Below, piece after piece: positions 34,532-44,483 of a stretch of 64,000 bases of DNA. A program made the position numbers and the translations under genes. Below the pieces are notes generated by a model that was not told the origin of the DNA, did not search any database, and worked only from the letters and a program-made list of their open reading frames with translations. Numbering within the stretch: position 1 is the stretch's first letter; the number at the start of each line of letters is the position of its first letter. This DNA comes from Candidatus Obscuribacterales bacterium (GTDB lineage: Bacteria; Cyanobacteriota; Vampirovibrionia; Obscuribacterales; Obscuribacteraceae), in NCBI GenBank assembly GCA_020634035.1, contig JACKCM010000005.1, positions 682,001-746,000 on the forward strand. Reading direction: 5' to 3'.

Positions 34532-36523
34532 CTATCTTCCGGCTGCTTCAAGGATATAGTCATCCACAGACTTATGTCCCGAAATTTCCATGGGGCTCTC
34601 GATATCGCCGGCAGTGTCAAAGAATTTGGCCCACCACCACTGGAACATCAAGAGGGTCCAGAGTTCTTTTCTGCGATCTACCCGGTTTTGATTGTGTTCG
34701 TTTAATAAAGCCTGAACCGAAGACCAGTTGAAGAGCGCCTGTCTTTCGATGAAGTCTTCGCAGAGCAGATGATCTACATAATGTTTGAAATCAGACTTGA
34801 GCCATTTTGCCACCGGTATGCCGAAGCCTTTCTTAGGTCGGCGGACGATATCGGCGGGCAGATAGTCTTCTGCCAGGGAGCGCAGCACAAGTTTGGTGCC
34901 TTTGCCTTTTACCTTGTACTGAACAGGCATCTCCTGGGCAAATTCTACCAGAGGAAAAGCCAGGAAAGGCAGCCGGGCTTCCAGCGATGCCGCCATGGTG
35001 GACCTGTCTGATTTGACCAGCAGGTCATCGGCTAAATAAGTTTGCTGGTCAAGGCGCATGATTCGGTCGGCGATATCACGTGCGGTGCCGTTGGCGAAAC
35101 GGTCGATTTCGTTTTGATCTATATGAGGTATCAGATCAAGCTCCGAGTGCACCGGTTGCGTGCTTTCTAAGATGTCCTTTCTCAAAAGCGAACTCTGGTA
35201 AGAGAGCGGCAACGCACCCATCCAGCGCAACTGCCTTGCCAGATCCGGCATGGCGCTGCCCGAGATAAAGCGCTTGGCTTTGTAGTCGAAACTGAGATTA
35301 TTGTGCGATACGGGCAGGCTTTCTATCAGTCTTTCGAAGACACCTTTACGCAGGGGGGTCGGGATCATGTTCCAGTAAGTGGCGAGCCGATGGGCATAAT
35401 AGGTCGGATAGCCGCCGAAAAGCTCGTCTCCGCCCTCTCCTGATAGTGCCACCGTGACTGACTTCTTGGTCATGCGCGAGAGCAGGAAGGTCGGCACTAT
35501 AGAGGCATCTGCTATGGGTTCATCTAGATATTGCCATAGCTCCTGCATGGTGGCACAGGCAATCTCGGGGTCGAAGCGCAGCACACTATGGTCGGTGCCA
35601 ATAGCTTCGGCTACTGTGCGGGCATGGTCGGACTCATCGAAAGAGCGGTCGGCAAAGCCTATTGAGAAAGTCTTGAGAGTATGGCTGACATGGCGGGAAG
35701 CCAGCGCCGTTATCAGAGAAGAATCGATGCCCCCGCTCAAAAATACGCCCAGAGGCACATCAGAGATCATTCGCAATCGAATCGATTCATCGAGAAGCTC
35801 AAGCAGTTTTTCTTTAGCCTCGCCTTCGGTGTATTTGCCTGCTTTATCGCTCGGTCGCCAGTAAGGCGCTGTTTTTATGCCGCCTGCTTCCACCAGCATA
35901 TAGTGAGCCGGCAGCAGTTTATGGATTCCTTTAAATAGGGTATTTGGTGCCGGGACATATTCAAGGCTCAGATATTGACGCATGGCGTCGGTATTGAGCT
36001 CTTTTGAAGAGGCCGGATGGGCGAAGATTCCCTTCAGTTCAGAGCCGAAGATTAGTTTGTTATTAAAAACACCCCAGTGCAGAGGCTTCTCTCCCATGCG
36101 ATCCCGGGCAATGAAAAGGCGGTCTTTGTTTTTATCCCAGATAGCGAAAGCGAACATGCCTTCCATATGCTTCAGGCAGTCAATGCCATATTCTTCGTAT
36201 AAATGAACGATAGCTTCTGTGTCTGAATTTGTTCTAAAGCGATGACCGGCTTCGATCATCCGGTCCCGCAACTCTTGAAAGTTATAGATTTCGCCGTTGA
36301 AGACAATACAGATACTTTTGTCTTCGTTGAATATTGGCTGCTGCCCGGTTTTTAAGTCGATGATCGAAAGCCGGGTCATGCCCAGGGCGGCAGGTCCGAC
36401 AATAATCCGACCGGTTTCGTCAGGACCCCTGTGATGGATGCTTTTGATCATCTCATCTAAATAGGGCTCCCGGGGCTCGACTGCACTATTGTCGAGGTTC
36501 AGATAACCGACGATTCCGCACAT
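34532..36523 (-). CDS. asnB: Asparagine synthase (glutamine-hydrolysing)
   Basis: 663-residue enzyme that makes asparagine from aspartate, ATP and glutamine. The N-terminal glutaminase begins MCGIVGYL, with Cys2 as the nucleophile after removal of Met. The synthetase domain has the pyrophosphatase loop SGGIDSSL (about residue 259). Length and order match AsnB. It is divergent from the glycosyltransferase cluster at 36603-40630. Such enzymes beside polysaccharide genes sometimes modify surface sugars or peptides instead of supplying asparagine. Confidence 0.93.
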   Translation of the reverse strand: MCGIVGYLNLDNSAVEPREPYLDEMIKSIHHRGPDETGRIIVGPAALGMTRLSIIDLKTGQQPIFNEDKSICIVFNGEIYNFQELRDRMIEAGHRFRTNSDTEAIVHLYEEYGIDCLKHMEGMFAFAIWDKNKDRLFIARDRMGEKPLHWGVFNNKLIFGSELKGIFAHPASSKELNTDAMRQYLSLEYVPAPNTLFKGIHKLLPAHYMLVEAGGIKTAPYWRPSDKAGKYTEGEAKEKLLELLDESIRLRMISDVPLGVFLSGGIDSSLITALASRHVSHTLKTFSIGFADRSFDESDHARTVAEAIGTDHSVLRFDPEIACATMQELWQYLDEPIADASIVPTFLLSRMTKKSVTVALSGEGGDELFGGYPTYYAHRLATYWNMIPTPLRKGVFERLIESLPVSHNNLSFDYKAKRFISGSAMPDLARQLRWMGALPLSYQSSLLRKDILESTQPVHSELDLIPHIDQNEIDRFANGTARDIADRIMRLDQQTYLADDLLVKSDRSTMAASLEARLPFLAFPLVEFAQEMPVQYKVKGKGTKLVLRSLAEDYLPADIVRRPKKGFGIPVAKWLKSDFKHYVDHLLCEDFIERQALFNWSSVQALLNEHNQNRVDRRKELWTLLMFQWWWAKFFDTAGDIESPMEISGHKSVDDYILEAAGR

Positions 36524-36624
36524 ATATCTATCAAATCAACGCTTCAATAAGAACTGACTGAGGGCTCGGGACCTATTATCGAGGCTCGGCCGACAAAAAA
36601 GAATGAACAAATCTCAAGGAGTTG

Positions 36625-36684
36625 ATGAAAAGATTTCAAGAACTGAAAAATTTTGCGGTTTATGGGGCCATAATTACGCTATGA
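36625..36684 (+). CDS. Possible 19-residue leader peptide upstream of the GT2 gene
   Basis: A short open frame (MKRFQELKNFAVYGAIITL) has AAGGAG just before its ATG. Its TGA stop overlaps the ATG at 36681 as ATGA, an arrangement typical of translational coupling. It lies out of frame with a longer GT2 start at 36603. It may be a real leader or only a chance frame. Confidence 0.4.
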   Translation: MKRFQELKNFAVYGAIITL

Positions 36685-37748
36685 ACATCAATAAAAATAC
36701 TATTCCACCCATAGACGTGAACGCCCGCATCAACTGGGAAAAAGAACAGAATACCTATAAGGAAATGACCCGCCAGATGGCTAAGCCCGAACTGTCGGTG
36801 GTCATCCCTGTGTATAACGAAGAAGACAACATTGAACTTCTTTACGAAAAGCTGCTTCTTGCTCTCACCGCCTGCGGCAGGACCTGGGAGGTCATCTTTA
36901 TTGATGACGGCTCCAGCGATTCTTCTTTCGAAGAGCTGCAGAAGCTGGTCAATCTCGACCATCGCGCCAAAGTGGTGAAATTCGTCAAAAATTTCGGTCA
37001 GACCGCGGCACTGGCTGCCGGTATCGACCATGCGCGCGGCCAGGTGATCATCCCCATGGACGCCGATCTACAGAACGATCCCGAGGATATCCAGCGCCTA
37101 TTAGATAAGATGGACGAAGGTTACGATGTGGTCAGCGGCTGGCGTAAAGACCGCAAAGATGCCTTTGCTTCCAGGCTTTTGCCTTCCTGGATCGCCAACA
37201 AGATAATTTCGATTATTTCGCAGGTGCCCTTACATGATTATGGCTGTTCTCTGAAAGCCTACCGGCGCGAAGTTATAAAAGATGTTCGTCTCTACGGCGA
37301 GATGCATCGCTTTGTTCCTATTTATGCTACCTGGCTCGGTGCCAAAGTTGCTGAGATTCCGGTCAATCATCATGCCCGGCAGTATGGACAGTCGAAATAT
37401 GGTATATCCCGGACTTTCAAGGTTGTGCTTGATCTGATGACCGTGAAATTCATGTCCACCTATTTCACCAAGCCTATATATGTTTTCGGCTCTTTCGGCA
37501 TGGGCTCACTCGGTATCGCCTGTCTGGCTTTCGTCTGGATGGTGGTGCTGAAATTCGGCTACCATACATCCTTTATCGAAACACCGCTGCCGGTTCTGAT
37601 TGCTATGTTCCTCTCCCTGGGCTTTCAGTTCATTCTTATGGGGCTTCTAGCCGAGATTCTGATGCGTACTTATCACGAGTCCCAGGGCAAAAGGATTTAC
37701 GCTGTCTCGAAGCGACTCAATACCCTGGCGCCGGAAGAAGAGATCTAG
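36681..37748 (+). CDS. Family 2 glycosyltransferase (polyprenol-phosphate sugar transferase, ArnC-like)
   Basis: 355-residue membrane enzyme. The GT2 domain has SVVIPVYNEEDN, then EVIFIDDGSSDSS and PMDADLQNDPED, whose acidic residues bind the nucleotide-sugar and metal. Two C-terminal membrane helices (about 270-340) match polyprenol-phosphate sugar transferases such as ArnC or dolichol-phosphate mannose synthase. The ATG at 36681 is coupled to a short leader frame; an earlier ATG at 36603 is also possible. A GT39 enzyme and an epimerase follow, so it probably feeds lipid-linked sugar to them. Confidence 0.88.
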   Translation: MNINKNTIPPIDVNARINWEKEQNTYKEMTRQMAKPELSVVIPVYNEEDNIELLYEKLLLALTACGRTWEVIFIDDGSSDSSFEELQKLVNLDHRAKVVKFVKNFGQTAALAAGIDHARGQVIIPMDADLQNDPEDIQRLLDKMDEGYDVVSGWRKDRKDAFASRLLPSWIANKIISIISQVPLHDYGCSLKAYRREVIKDVRLYGEMHRFVPIYATWLGAKVAEIPVNHHARQYGQSKYGISRTFKVVLDLMTVKFMSTYFTKPIYVFGSFGMGSLGIACLAFVWMVVLKFGYHTSFIETPLPVLIAMFLSLGFQFILMGLLAEILMRTYHESQGKRIYAVSKRLNTLAPEEEI

Positions 37749-37891
37749 AAACGGCTTTCAGTTTTCTGAACGCTTCTTAATCTCCTTAGCAGTTTATAGC
37801 GGATATGTGAATTTCCTGCTTCATTAACTGTGAAACCTTGCTATTGCCTGCCGGTAGTAAGACAATTCAGGCGTTTTCATGAGGATCTGTT

Positions 37892-39601
37892 GTGGTCGCG
37901 ATTAAGAACGAGAGCGAAAAGGCTGTGGTCCAGTCAGCGGCTAAGGCTGACAGTGGATTTTTTAAACCGAAGCCTCTGGATAAGACCAGCCTGGTTCTTT
38001 TCACGCTCTCTTTCATAGCTGCCTGCACGATGTTCTTCTCCCATCTGGGCGATATGCCTATCTTCAGCCCGGACGAGGCCCTCTATGCAGAACCGGCTAG
38101 AGAGATGCTCGAGACCGGTGAGTATGTGACCACCTATCTCAATTATCAGGTTCGCTATACCAAGCCACCACTCTTTATCTGGGCGATTGCCGCTTATATG
38201 AACGCTTTCGGTGTCTCCGAATTTGCCGCCCGGGCATTCAGCGCTGCCTGTGGTGCAATCCTTGTTGGTATCACCTATTTATTTACCGAAAAATTCTTCA
38301 ATCGTCGCTCGGCCATCCTGGCTGCATTGATTCTGACCCTCTCGCCCATGTATCTGGCTATATCGAGACTCGCCATCACCGACATACCGCTTGCTTTGTT
38401 CGTATCCGGAGCGATGATGGCGCTGTTCTATGGATTTGCCACCGGTGAGTCAAGATGGAAATGGGGCGCCTATGTTCTGCTCGGATGTGGTGTCATGACC
38501 AAAGGACCGGTGGCGATTGTGCTGCCTGCCCTGGTTTTGATTCCTTATCATCTGGTCATGGGCGAGGTCAAAAAAGCCTGGTCCTATTACAAACCGATTC
38601 TGGGGCTGCTGGTAATCGCCTTAATCGCTGTGCCCTGGTTCGCCCTGGAAACCTGGGTCACTAAAGGCGAGTATTTCCAGTCCTTTATTATGCGCGAGAA
38701 TCTTCAGCGCTTCACTGGGGTTGTCGATCACAAGTACCCCTGGTGGTATCACCTTGCCGTCATGGGTGGCGGTTTCTTTCCCTTTACCCTGGCTCTGCCC
38801 TTTGCCTGGTTCGCCAGTTTGAAAGCGCCGTTCTCAAACGAGAGCTCAGGTAGGCTGCTTGCCAGGCTGCGGTCTATAGATCATGGTCAGAGAGCCGCCC
38901 TTTTTGCCACGGTGGCGGCGCTTGCTATTTTGATCTTCTTCAGCGCCAGTGTCTCTAAACTCTTACCTTATACTCTGCCGGCTTTCCCTTTCCTTGCCAT
39001 GGTAACAGCGGTTTTTCTAGTGCGGCTCAGTGACAGCAAACGCTGGCTGCCGGCTGCTCTTGGATTCGCCGGATTCACCCTGGTCGCTTCCGGTAGCTTT
39101 GCCCTGCTGCCTGTTCTAGAAGCGCGACTAAGGGACTGTCCGCCTGAGCTTATCTCTTACCTGCCTGGCTATATCACTTTTATGGTGGCAACCGGCTTGA
39201 TACCGCTTTTAATGGCAGCCTTCAAGAGAGTTTATGCTTCGATTCTGGTATTCATTGTGATGTTGGCTTCCGGTGTGCTTTATTTCGGACCGGGACTGCA
39301 GAGTATTTTTGCGGACTCCTGGGAGCGGCCGCTGCAGGCTTTTGTTCAGTATTCCGCTCTTTCTGACCGGGATATCTATATTTGTAATCTCAGAAAACCA
39401 TCGGCTACTTTCTATGCGCTCAGAAGGGTCGAGATGGAAGAGTCTCTTGAAGGACTTTTCGAGCGTTTTAAAAACGTCGAAACCGCCTATGTAATCGGCC
39501 GTCATCGTCATAAAGACATCTATCTCGCCAGCAAAGATTTCAAAACAGTGGCCGAAAGCGGCCGTTTCATCCTCTTAGATTATGTAAGGAACAGGAAATA
39601 G
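37892..39601 (+). CDS. Family 39 glycosyltransferase (ArnT/PMT-like)
   Basis: 569-residue integral membrane transferase with about twelve membrane helices. The first extracytoplasmic loop has PDEALYAEPAREMLETGEY and RYTKPPLFIW, the conserved acidic motif of GT39 enzymes that move sugar from a polyprenol carrier to lipid A or protein. It starts at a GTG with GAGGAT upstream. It follows an ArnC-like enzyme and precedes a nucleotide-sugar epimerase, giving a small lipid or cell-surface glycosylation cluster. Confidence 0.88.
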   Translation: MVAIKNESEKAVVQSAAKADSGFFKPKPLDKTSLVLFTLSFIAACTMFFSHLGDMPIFSPDEALYAEPAREMLETGEYVTTYLNYQVRYTKPPLFIWAIAAYMNAFGVSEFAARAFSAACGAILVGITYLFTEKFFNRRSAILAALILTLSPMYLAISRLAITDIPLALFVSGAMMALFYGFATGESRWKWGAYVLLGCGVMTKGPVAIVLPALVLIPYHLVMGEVKKAWSYYKPILGLLVIALIAVPWFALETWVTKGEYFQSFIMRENLQRFTGVVDHKYPWWYHLAVMGGGFFPFTLALPFAWFASLKAPFSNESSGRLLARLRSIDHGQRAALFATVAALAILIFFSASVSKLLPYTLPAFPFLAMVTAVFLVRLSDSKRWLPAALGFAGFTLVASGSFALLPVLEARLRDCPPELISYLPGYITFMVATGLIPLLMAAFKRVYASILVFIVMLASGVLYFGPGLQSIFADSWERPLQAFVQYSALSDRDIYICNLRKPSATFYALRRVEMEESLEGLFERFKNVETAYVIGRHRHKDIYLASKDFKTVAESGRFILLDYVRNRK

Positions 39602-39604
39602 AGA

Positions 39605-40630
39605 GTGAAGAACAAAAAAATACTGATAACAGGTGGAGCCGGCTTTATCGGAAGCCATCTTGTCGAGCGGCTGCTCTCGCGAAACAACGAAGTGGTGGTG
39701 ATCGACAACTTCAACGATTTTTACGATCCTGCCATCAAAAGAGACAATATCGCCAGCTTAGAAAAGCTGGACGGCGCCGACAGATTGCAGGTGGTGGAAG
39801 GAGACATCCGCTCTCTAACTGATGTCGAAGAAGTATTCTCTCGAGGGCCATTCGATGCGGTGGTGCATCTGGCTGCCATGGCCGGGGTGAGACCGTCTCT
39901 AGAGAACCCTGCCCTGTATGTGGATGTCAATTTACGCGGCACCCAGAACTTGCTGGATGCTGCCTGCGCCCAAGCTAGCGGCTTGCCTCTTTTTGTATTC
40001 GCATCTTCCAGTTCGGTTTACGGTGCAAGAGAGCCCGGTTCGGATAGCTTTAAAGAGAGTGATCGCACCGACCGTCCGGTCTCGCCCTATGCCGCCACAA
40101 AAATGTCCGGCGAGATGATCTGTCACAGTCAGCATGTCGCCACCGGGCTAGATATAGTTTGTCTTCGATTCTTCACCGTATTCGGACCTCGACAGAGACC
40201 GGATCTGGCTATTCATAAGTTCTGCCGTCTGATTGACGAAGACAAGCCGATTGATATGTATGGTGACGGCAAAAGTCAGAGAGATTACACTTATATCGGT
40301 GATATTGTGGATGGTATCACAGGCGTTCTCGAACTAGAGAAACCTGGATTCGAGATTCTCAATCTAGGGCGCAACGAACCTGTTTTGCTGTGCGAAATGA
40401 TCGAGTGCATCGAAAAAAGTCTCGGCAAGAAAGCCACTATTAATCGCAAACCGATGCAGAAAGGCGATGTCCCCAACACCTTCGCCAACATCGACAAGGC
40501 GCGCCGATTAATCGGCTATGAGCCGGGCACCAGTTTTGATAAGGGTGTGGCTGAGTTTGTCGAATGGTATATCGCCAGTAAGAAATCTAAAAAAGCGAGC
40601 AGCAAAATCGAGACTGCTCCGGTGAAATAA
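39605..40630 (+). CDS. NAD-dependent sugar-nucleotide epimerase (UDP-glucuronate 4-epimerase-like)
   Basis: 341-residue extended short-chain dehydrogenase. The NAD site is ILITGGAGFIGSHL, with VHLAAMAGVRPSLENP, then ASSSSVYG and the active-site SPYAATK (Tyr-x3-Lys). FGPRQRPDLAIHKFCRLI is typical of UDP-glucuronate 4-epimerases. It starts at a GTG three bases after the GT39 stop, so it is in the same operon and probably supplies the sugar donor. Confidence 0.9.
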   Translation: MKNKKILITGGAGFIGSHLVERLLSRNNEVVVIDNFNDFYDPAIKRDNIASLEKLDGADRLQVVEGDIRSLTDVEEVFSRGPFDAVVHLAAMAGVRPSLENPALYVDVNLRGTQNLLDAACAQASGLPLFVFASSSSVYGAREPGSDSFKESDRTDRPVSPYAATKMSGEMICHSQHVATGLDIVCLRFFTVFGPRQRPDLAIHKFCRLIDEDKPIDMYGDGKSQRDYTYIGDIVDGITGVLELEKPGFEILNLGRNEPVLLCEMIECIEKSLGKKATINRKPMQKGDVPNTFANIDKARRLIGYEPGTSFDKGVAEFVEWYIASKKSKKASSKIETAPVK

Positions 40631-40700
40631 GCAAAACCTGTCTCTAGTCGGTTCAATCGGGTAGAATAGATGCAGCCTGAGCGGCTCTTTCTAAGTAGGG

Positions 40701-40997
40701 ATGATTTTCGTGATCGAGATACAAATCAGCGCCAGAGAGCTGGTAGACCTGTTGAAATCAGGTCTTTTCGAGGAGTTCCGCAGTAAGTTTCAGCGCCTGG
40801 TCAAAGAGGGTGTTCACACTCCTTTCGAACTGGCCGACGCTATCAATACTCTTATTCAAGAAGCCGACCCCGGCTCCGATTCGAAAATCATAGTCTCGCA
40901 AAAGACCAACAGCGACAAGCATATCGTCATGATCATGGATGCCTCCCGCTTCTTCGGCGAGGCTTTTACCGTCACCCGGCAGATGTTCGTTGTCTGA
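40701..40997 (+). CDS. Hypothetical small protein
   Basis: 98-residue protein with an alternating helix-strand pattern and no signal peptide or membrane helix. No family is recognised. A GTG at 40710 is an alternative start; AGGG lies upstream of both. It ends about 220 bases before the DUF1574-like gene. Confidence 0.6.
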   Translation: MIFVIEIQISARELVDLLKSGLFEEFRSKFQRLVKEGVHTPFELADAINTLIQEADPGSDSKIIVSQKTNSDKHIVMIMDASRFFGEAFTVTRQMFVV

Positions 40998-41213
40998 AAT
41001 ATTCAACAGATATCCTGTGAATATGCTTCATCCTGAGCAATAAGAAGCGTATTTTAATATTGCGCTCCGGAGCCCGAGGGTGCCTGCTATTGGGGCATAG
41101 CCAGATATTGAAAACCTAAAAGCTCCTTTATATCGATAAATATTAAAGGCCCAGAGCACGGGGCCCCGTAAAATAGTCAAGAGTATTTGGAAGTTTGAGG
41201 TCATCTTTCAGTC

Positions 41214-42395
41214 GTGCCGACGATCCAAGAAGAGCCCACCCGGCAGCAAAGCGCGGTCCCTGTTCAGATTCAGATTCCGCAAGATGGTAAGAAGAAGAAA
41301 ATCGCTTCGACCATAATAGCCTTTGGTCTTTTTGTCGTGACCAATTTAGTCCTCTTTGCCATCTTCGGTCCGGTGAAAAGCTATGGCGACGATCTCTGGA
41401 ACGGCACCGGCTCTATCGACCTGGCTTACAACGACTTCAAGAACCTCAAAGAGAAACCCGATGTGGTTTTGCTGGGCTCCTCGCTGATTATGTATCCGTT
41501 CTGGTCCATGGACTTCAAAGAGGACCAGAGTATCGGCGATCTCTTTCATCATCATCGCTCGAAAGCTCTCGAGACTCGATTGACCAGAGACCAGGGCGAG
41601 AAGGCTACGGTATTCAGCTGGGCAATATTCGGTCAGATGGCATCCGACTCTTATATCTACGCCAATGAGTTTCTCCGGGGCGAGAAAAAGCCCGGTCTGG
41701 TCCTGTGGGGAATAGCACCCCGGGATTTCTGCGACGCAGAGCTATCCAGTCCGATGAATACGATCTCTTTTCAGCGCCTGGTCACTCTCAATAATTTCAA
41801 CGACTATTCCAATATCTATCTGCCGACGTTTCAAGACAAGGCTGATTTCCTCTTTTCCAAGAGTGTCTTTCTGTACGGCAGACGCTGGCATATTCAAAAA
41901 GAGGTTAATAAGGGCGCAGACAAACTCGCTCTGCTTATCAATCCCACAGAAGCACCGCTCAAGAAGAAGCCAGGCTTCGAGAAAGATGGCGGTGGGTTCA
42001 AATTCACCGGCGGTCGTAAGGAGATCTGGGAGCACAGCACCCAGGAATATAAGAACCGCTACAAAAATATCTCGATGGATAAACTGCGCATTCAAATGGG
42101 CTTCATGGAACGGTTGCTAAAGCTGGCACGGGACCGCGAGATGAAAGTGTTGATTGTGAACATGCCTCTCACTAAAGACAACCGTGACCTGATGCCTGCA
42201 GGCTTCTATCAAGAGTTCTCCGATGAGGTCGCTCGGCTGACCAGCGAGAATGGTGCTGCCTATGCCGATCATGGCGCAGACGAAGATTTCGATAACAACG
42301 ACTTCTGGGATACGGCCCATATGAGCTACCAGGGCGGGTTCAAGCTACTGGATAAGATAACCCCGGTTATCGAGGCACAGTTGAAAACCAAATAG
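41214..42395 (+). CDS. DUF1574/SGNH-hydrolase-like membrane-anchored protein
   Basis: 393-residue protein. A basic N-terminus and one membrane helix (about 30-52) precede a hydrolase-like domain: VVLLGSSLIMYPF (the GSS serine block) near residue 85, and a C-terminal DFWDTAHMSYQGGFKLL with the D-x2-H pair of SGNH acyl-hydrolases. The pattern matches DUF1574, frequent in Cyanobacteria and often near polysaccharide genes, so O-acyl transfer or removal on surface sugars is plausible. GTG start. Confidence 0.72.
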   Translation: MPTIQEEPTRQQSAVPVQIQIPQDGKKKKIASTIIAFGLFVVTNLVLFAIFGPVKSYGDDLWNGTGSIDLAYNDFKNLKEKPDVVLLGSSLIMYPFWSMDFKEDQSIGDLFHHHRSKALETRLTRDQGEKATVFSWAIFGQMASDSYIYANEFLRGEKKPGLVLWGIAPRDFCDAELSSPMNTISFQRLVTLNNFNDYSNIYLPTFQDKADFLFSKSVFLYGRRWHIQKEVNKGADKLALLINPTEAPLKKKPGFEKDGGGFKFTGGRKEIWEHSTQEYKNRYKNISMDKLRIQMGFMERLLKLARDREMKVLIVNMPLTKDNRDLMPAGFYQEFSDEVARLTSENGAAYADHGADEDFDNNDFWDTAHMSYQGGFKLLDKITPVIEAQLKTK

Positions 42396-42400
42396 AAGCT

Positions 42401-42988
42401 CTAGTGCGGCATCAGCATGAAGCCGAGAGCGATCAACAGAAGCACCAGAATTACAATTCCCAGGGTCATGCTGCTTTGCGGGCTGCCTCCGGCGGACATT
42501 TCGCCGGTTTTGCGTCGCATGCTCTGCAGCCCCGGGTTGGTTGTTCTGGGGTTGCGGCGCGCTTCGGCTGCCAGCATCTCTTTGATCTGCTCGTCTTTCT
42601 CAATCGCCTTTCGGGCTTCTTCTTCTTTCAGCCTTACTCTAGATGTTACATCGGCCAACTGATTGGACCAGGTGCCGGCATCGAGATAATCTATTGCGCC
42701 CAGTTGCATGGAACGTTTTACAAGATCGGCTTCCAGGGTCTCGTTGCTCACCAGAAAATGTTTATCGCCGTAGCGCTCTTTCAAAGAGGAGAGCAAAGCA
42801 AGAGCCTGGTCGGGCTCTGGTGATAGAGCGATCCAGATTACTCTTGGATTGGCATTCTCAATACTCTCCTGGGCAGCGCCCCGCGGGCAGGTTGCAGTTA
42901 AATCAAGATCGGCGTTGTTGCCAATAAGACTCTCCAACTGCTCGGTCATAGCCGGCACTTCTGAGATTACAAGGGTTGATAGGCTCAA
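42401..42988 (-). CDS. Tail-anchored pseudo-receiver protein
   Basis: 195-residue protein. The first 120 residues resemble a response-regulator receiver fold (TLVISEVPAMTEQLESLI, then GAIDYLDAGTWSNQLADV). Where receivers carry the phospho-acceptor Asp, this one reads RVIWIALSPEPD, so it is probably not phosphorylated. A charged coiled linker follows, then a C-terminal membrane helix (about 172-193) that anchors it. Similar folds occur in CpaE/FleN-type positioning proteins. It starts at a TTG. The function is unknown. Confidence 0.65.
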   Translation of the reverse strand: MSLSTLVISEVPAMTEQLESLIGNNADLDLTATCPRGAAQESIENANPRVIWIALSPEPDQALALLSSLKERYGDKHFLVSNETLEADLVKRSMQLGAIDYLDAGTWSNQLADVTSRVRLKEEEARKAIEKDEQIKEMLAAEARRNPRTTNPGLQSMRRKTGEMSAGGSPQSSMTLGIVILVLLLIALGFMLMPH

Positions 42989-43060
42989 GGGTCTCTTTCC
43001 CTCTGGTAACGAAAAGGTTCTGATTACAGGTCTTGATCATACTTTATTGAAAACCCTATG

Positions 43061-44392
43061 TCAGACCGGTTCTTCTACGGTAGAAGAGTTAGCTCTCGGG
43101 TCCTGGACAAAGTGCATCAACATTGCCGCCACTAGAAGCGAGGCTCCTCCCATCATCACCACATATAGAGGCTGGTTCCCGAAGAGATTCTTGACCAGGG
43201 GCTGTAGAAATACTGAAGCCACCACTTCAGGCAGAACGATAAATAGATTGAATACGCCCATATAGACTCCGGTACGCTCGGCCGGGATTGCGCTTGCCAG
43301 GATTGCATAGGGCATCGATAAGATTGAAGCCCAGGCGATACCGACACCTATCATGGTGAATTGCAGGGTGTTGGGATCGTGGATGAAATAGATTGATAGC
43401 AGAGAGAGACCGCCTAGCACCAGGCAGACTGCATGAAGCAACTTTCGCCCTACGCTTGCCGCTAATTTGGGAAGCAGGAAGGCGACGACAAAACAGACAA
43501 AAGAATAGATGGCAAAGCACCAACCACCCCATTCGGTGCCTCGGTCGAAGAGGGTTGAATGGGGATCTGTGGCTCCGAAGATATGATAGGCGGTGGTGAG
43601 TCCGAAGTAGAGCCACATACAAAAAAGTCCGTACCAGGTCGCCACCTGAACCAGTGCCAGCTGTTTCATAGTTGCCGGCATCTCTTTGAAGGCTTCGACA
43701 ATCTCTGCAACCATCGCCTTGATCAATTCTAGAAAGCCGACATTACTCTTCTTTTTGAAGGCCTCCATATCTTCCGGAGGATATTCCCGAGAGGTAAAGA
43801 CGGTCCAGAGGACGCACAACAAAAAGACCAGGGCGCCAATCTTGAACGAATACTGGACAGTTAGCGGGATGCCGTTGGGAGCCGTACCGGTTATGCCCAG
43901 CTCTCGAAAGATAATCGGCAGAGCATTGGCCAGGGTGGCGCCGATACCGATGAAAAAGCTCTGCATGATAAAGCCGGTTGTTCTCTGCTCTTCATTGAGC
44001 TTGTCGGCTACAAAAGCGCGAAATGGCTCCATGCTGACATTGATACTGGCATCGAGCACCCAGAGCAGACTGGCTGCGGCCCAGAGATAAGGAGAATCCG
44101 GCATTATAAAGAGGGCGATGCTCGCCAAAATAGCCCCGACCAGGAAGTAAGGACGTCTTCTGCCCAGCTTAGTCCAGGTACGGTCGCTCATGGCGCCAAT
44201 TATCGGCTGGACTAATAAGCCGGTTATCGGTCCGGCAAGCCAGAGTATCGGAATTTTGTCGGGTTCGGCCCCGAGCTTCGAATAGATGGCGCTCATATTG
44301 GCCAGTTGCAAACCCCAGCCGAACTGAATTCCGAGAAAACCGAAATTCATGTTCCAGATCTGCCAGAATGATAGCCTAGGTTTCAAAATCAC
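43061..44392 (-). CDS. MFS transporter (GPH/SLC45-like sugar family)
   Basis: 443-residue transporter with about twelve membrane helices. The first helices read MNFGFLGIQFGWGLQLAN, and loop 2-3 has SDRTWTKLGRRRPYFLVGA, an MFS motif-A variant characteristic of glycoside-pentoside-hexuronide/SLC45-type sugar carriers. Transport of a disaccharide by proton symport is inferred. It starts at a GTG. Confidence 0.87.
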   Translation of the reverse strand: MILKPRLSFWQIWNMNFGFLGIQFGWGLQLANMSAIYSKLGAEPDKIPILWLAGPITGLLVQPIIGAMSDRTWTKLGRRRPYFLVGAILASIALFIMPDSPYLWAAASLLWVLDASINVSMEPFRAFVADKLNEEQRTTGFIMQSFFIGIGATLANALPIIFRELGITGTAPNGIPLTVQYSFKIGALVFLLCVLWTVFTSREYPPEDMEAFKKKSNVGFLELIKAMVAEIVEAFKEMPATMKQLALVQVATWYGLFCMWLYFGLTTAYHIFGATDPHSTLFDRGTEWGGWCFAIYSFVCFVVAFLLPKLAASVGRKLLHAVCLVLGGLSLLSIYFIHDPNTLQFTMIGVGIAWASILSMPYAILASAIPAERTGVYMGVFNLFIVLPEVVASVFLQPLVKNLFGNQPLYVVMMGGASLLVAAMLMHFVQDPRANSSTVEEPV

Positions 44393-44483
44393 TCGCTTCG
44401 TTGGAAAAGCATATAGTTTACCAAGCAGTGCTATGATTTGCTGCGGCAGATTTTACTCAGTCAGATTCAGATAAGGAGCTCCC

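Noticed and set aside
40640..40670. T-loop-like GGTTCAATC as a possible tRNA
   Set aside because: No matching T-stem, anticodon stem or acceptor stem could be built around it.
41158..41169. 12-bp palindrome upstream of the DUF1574-like gene
   Set aside because: Too short and isolated to call an operator or terminator; no T-run follows.
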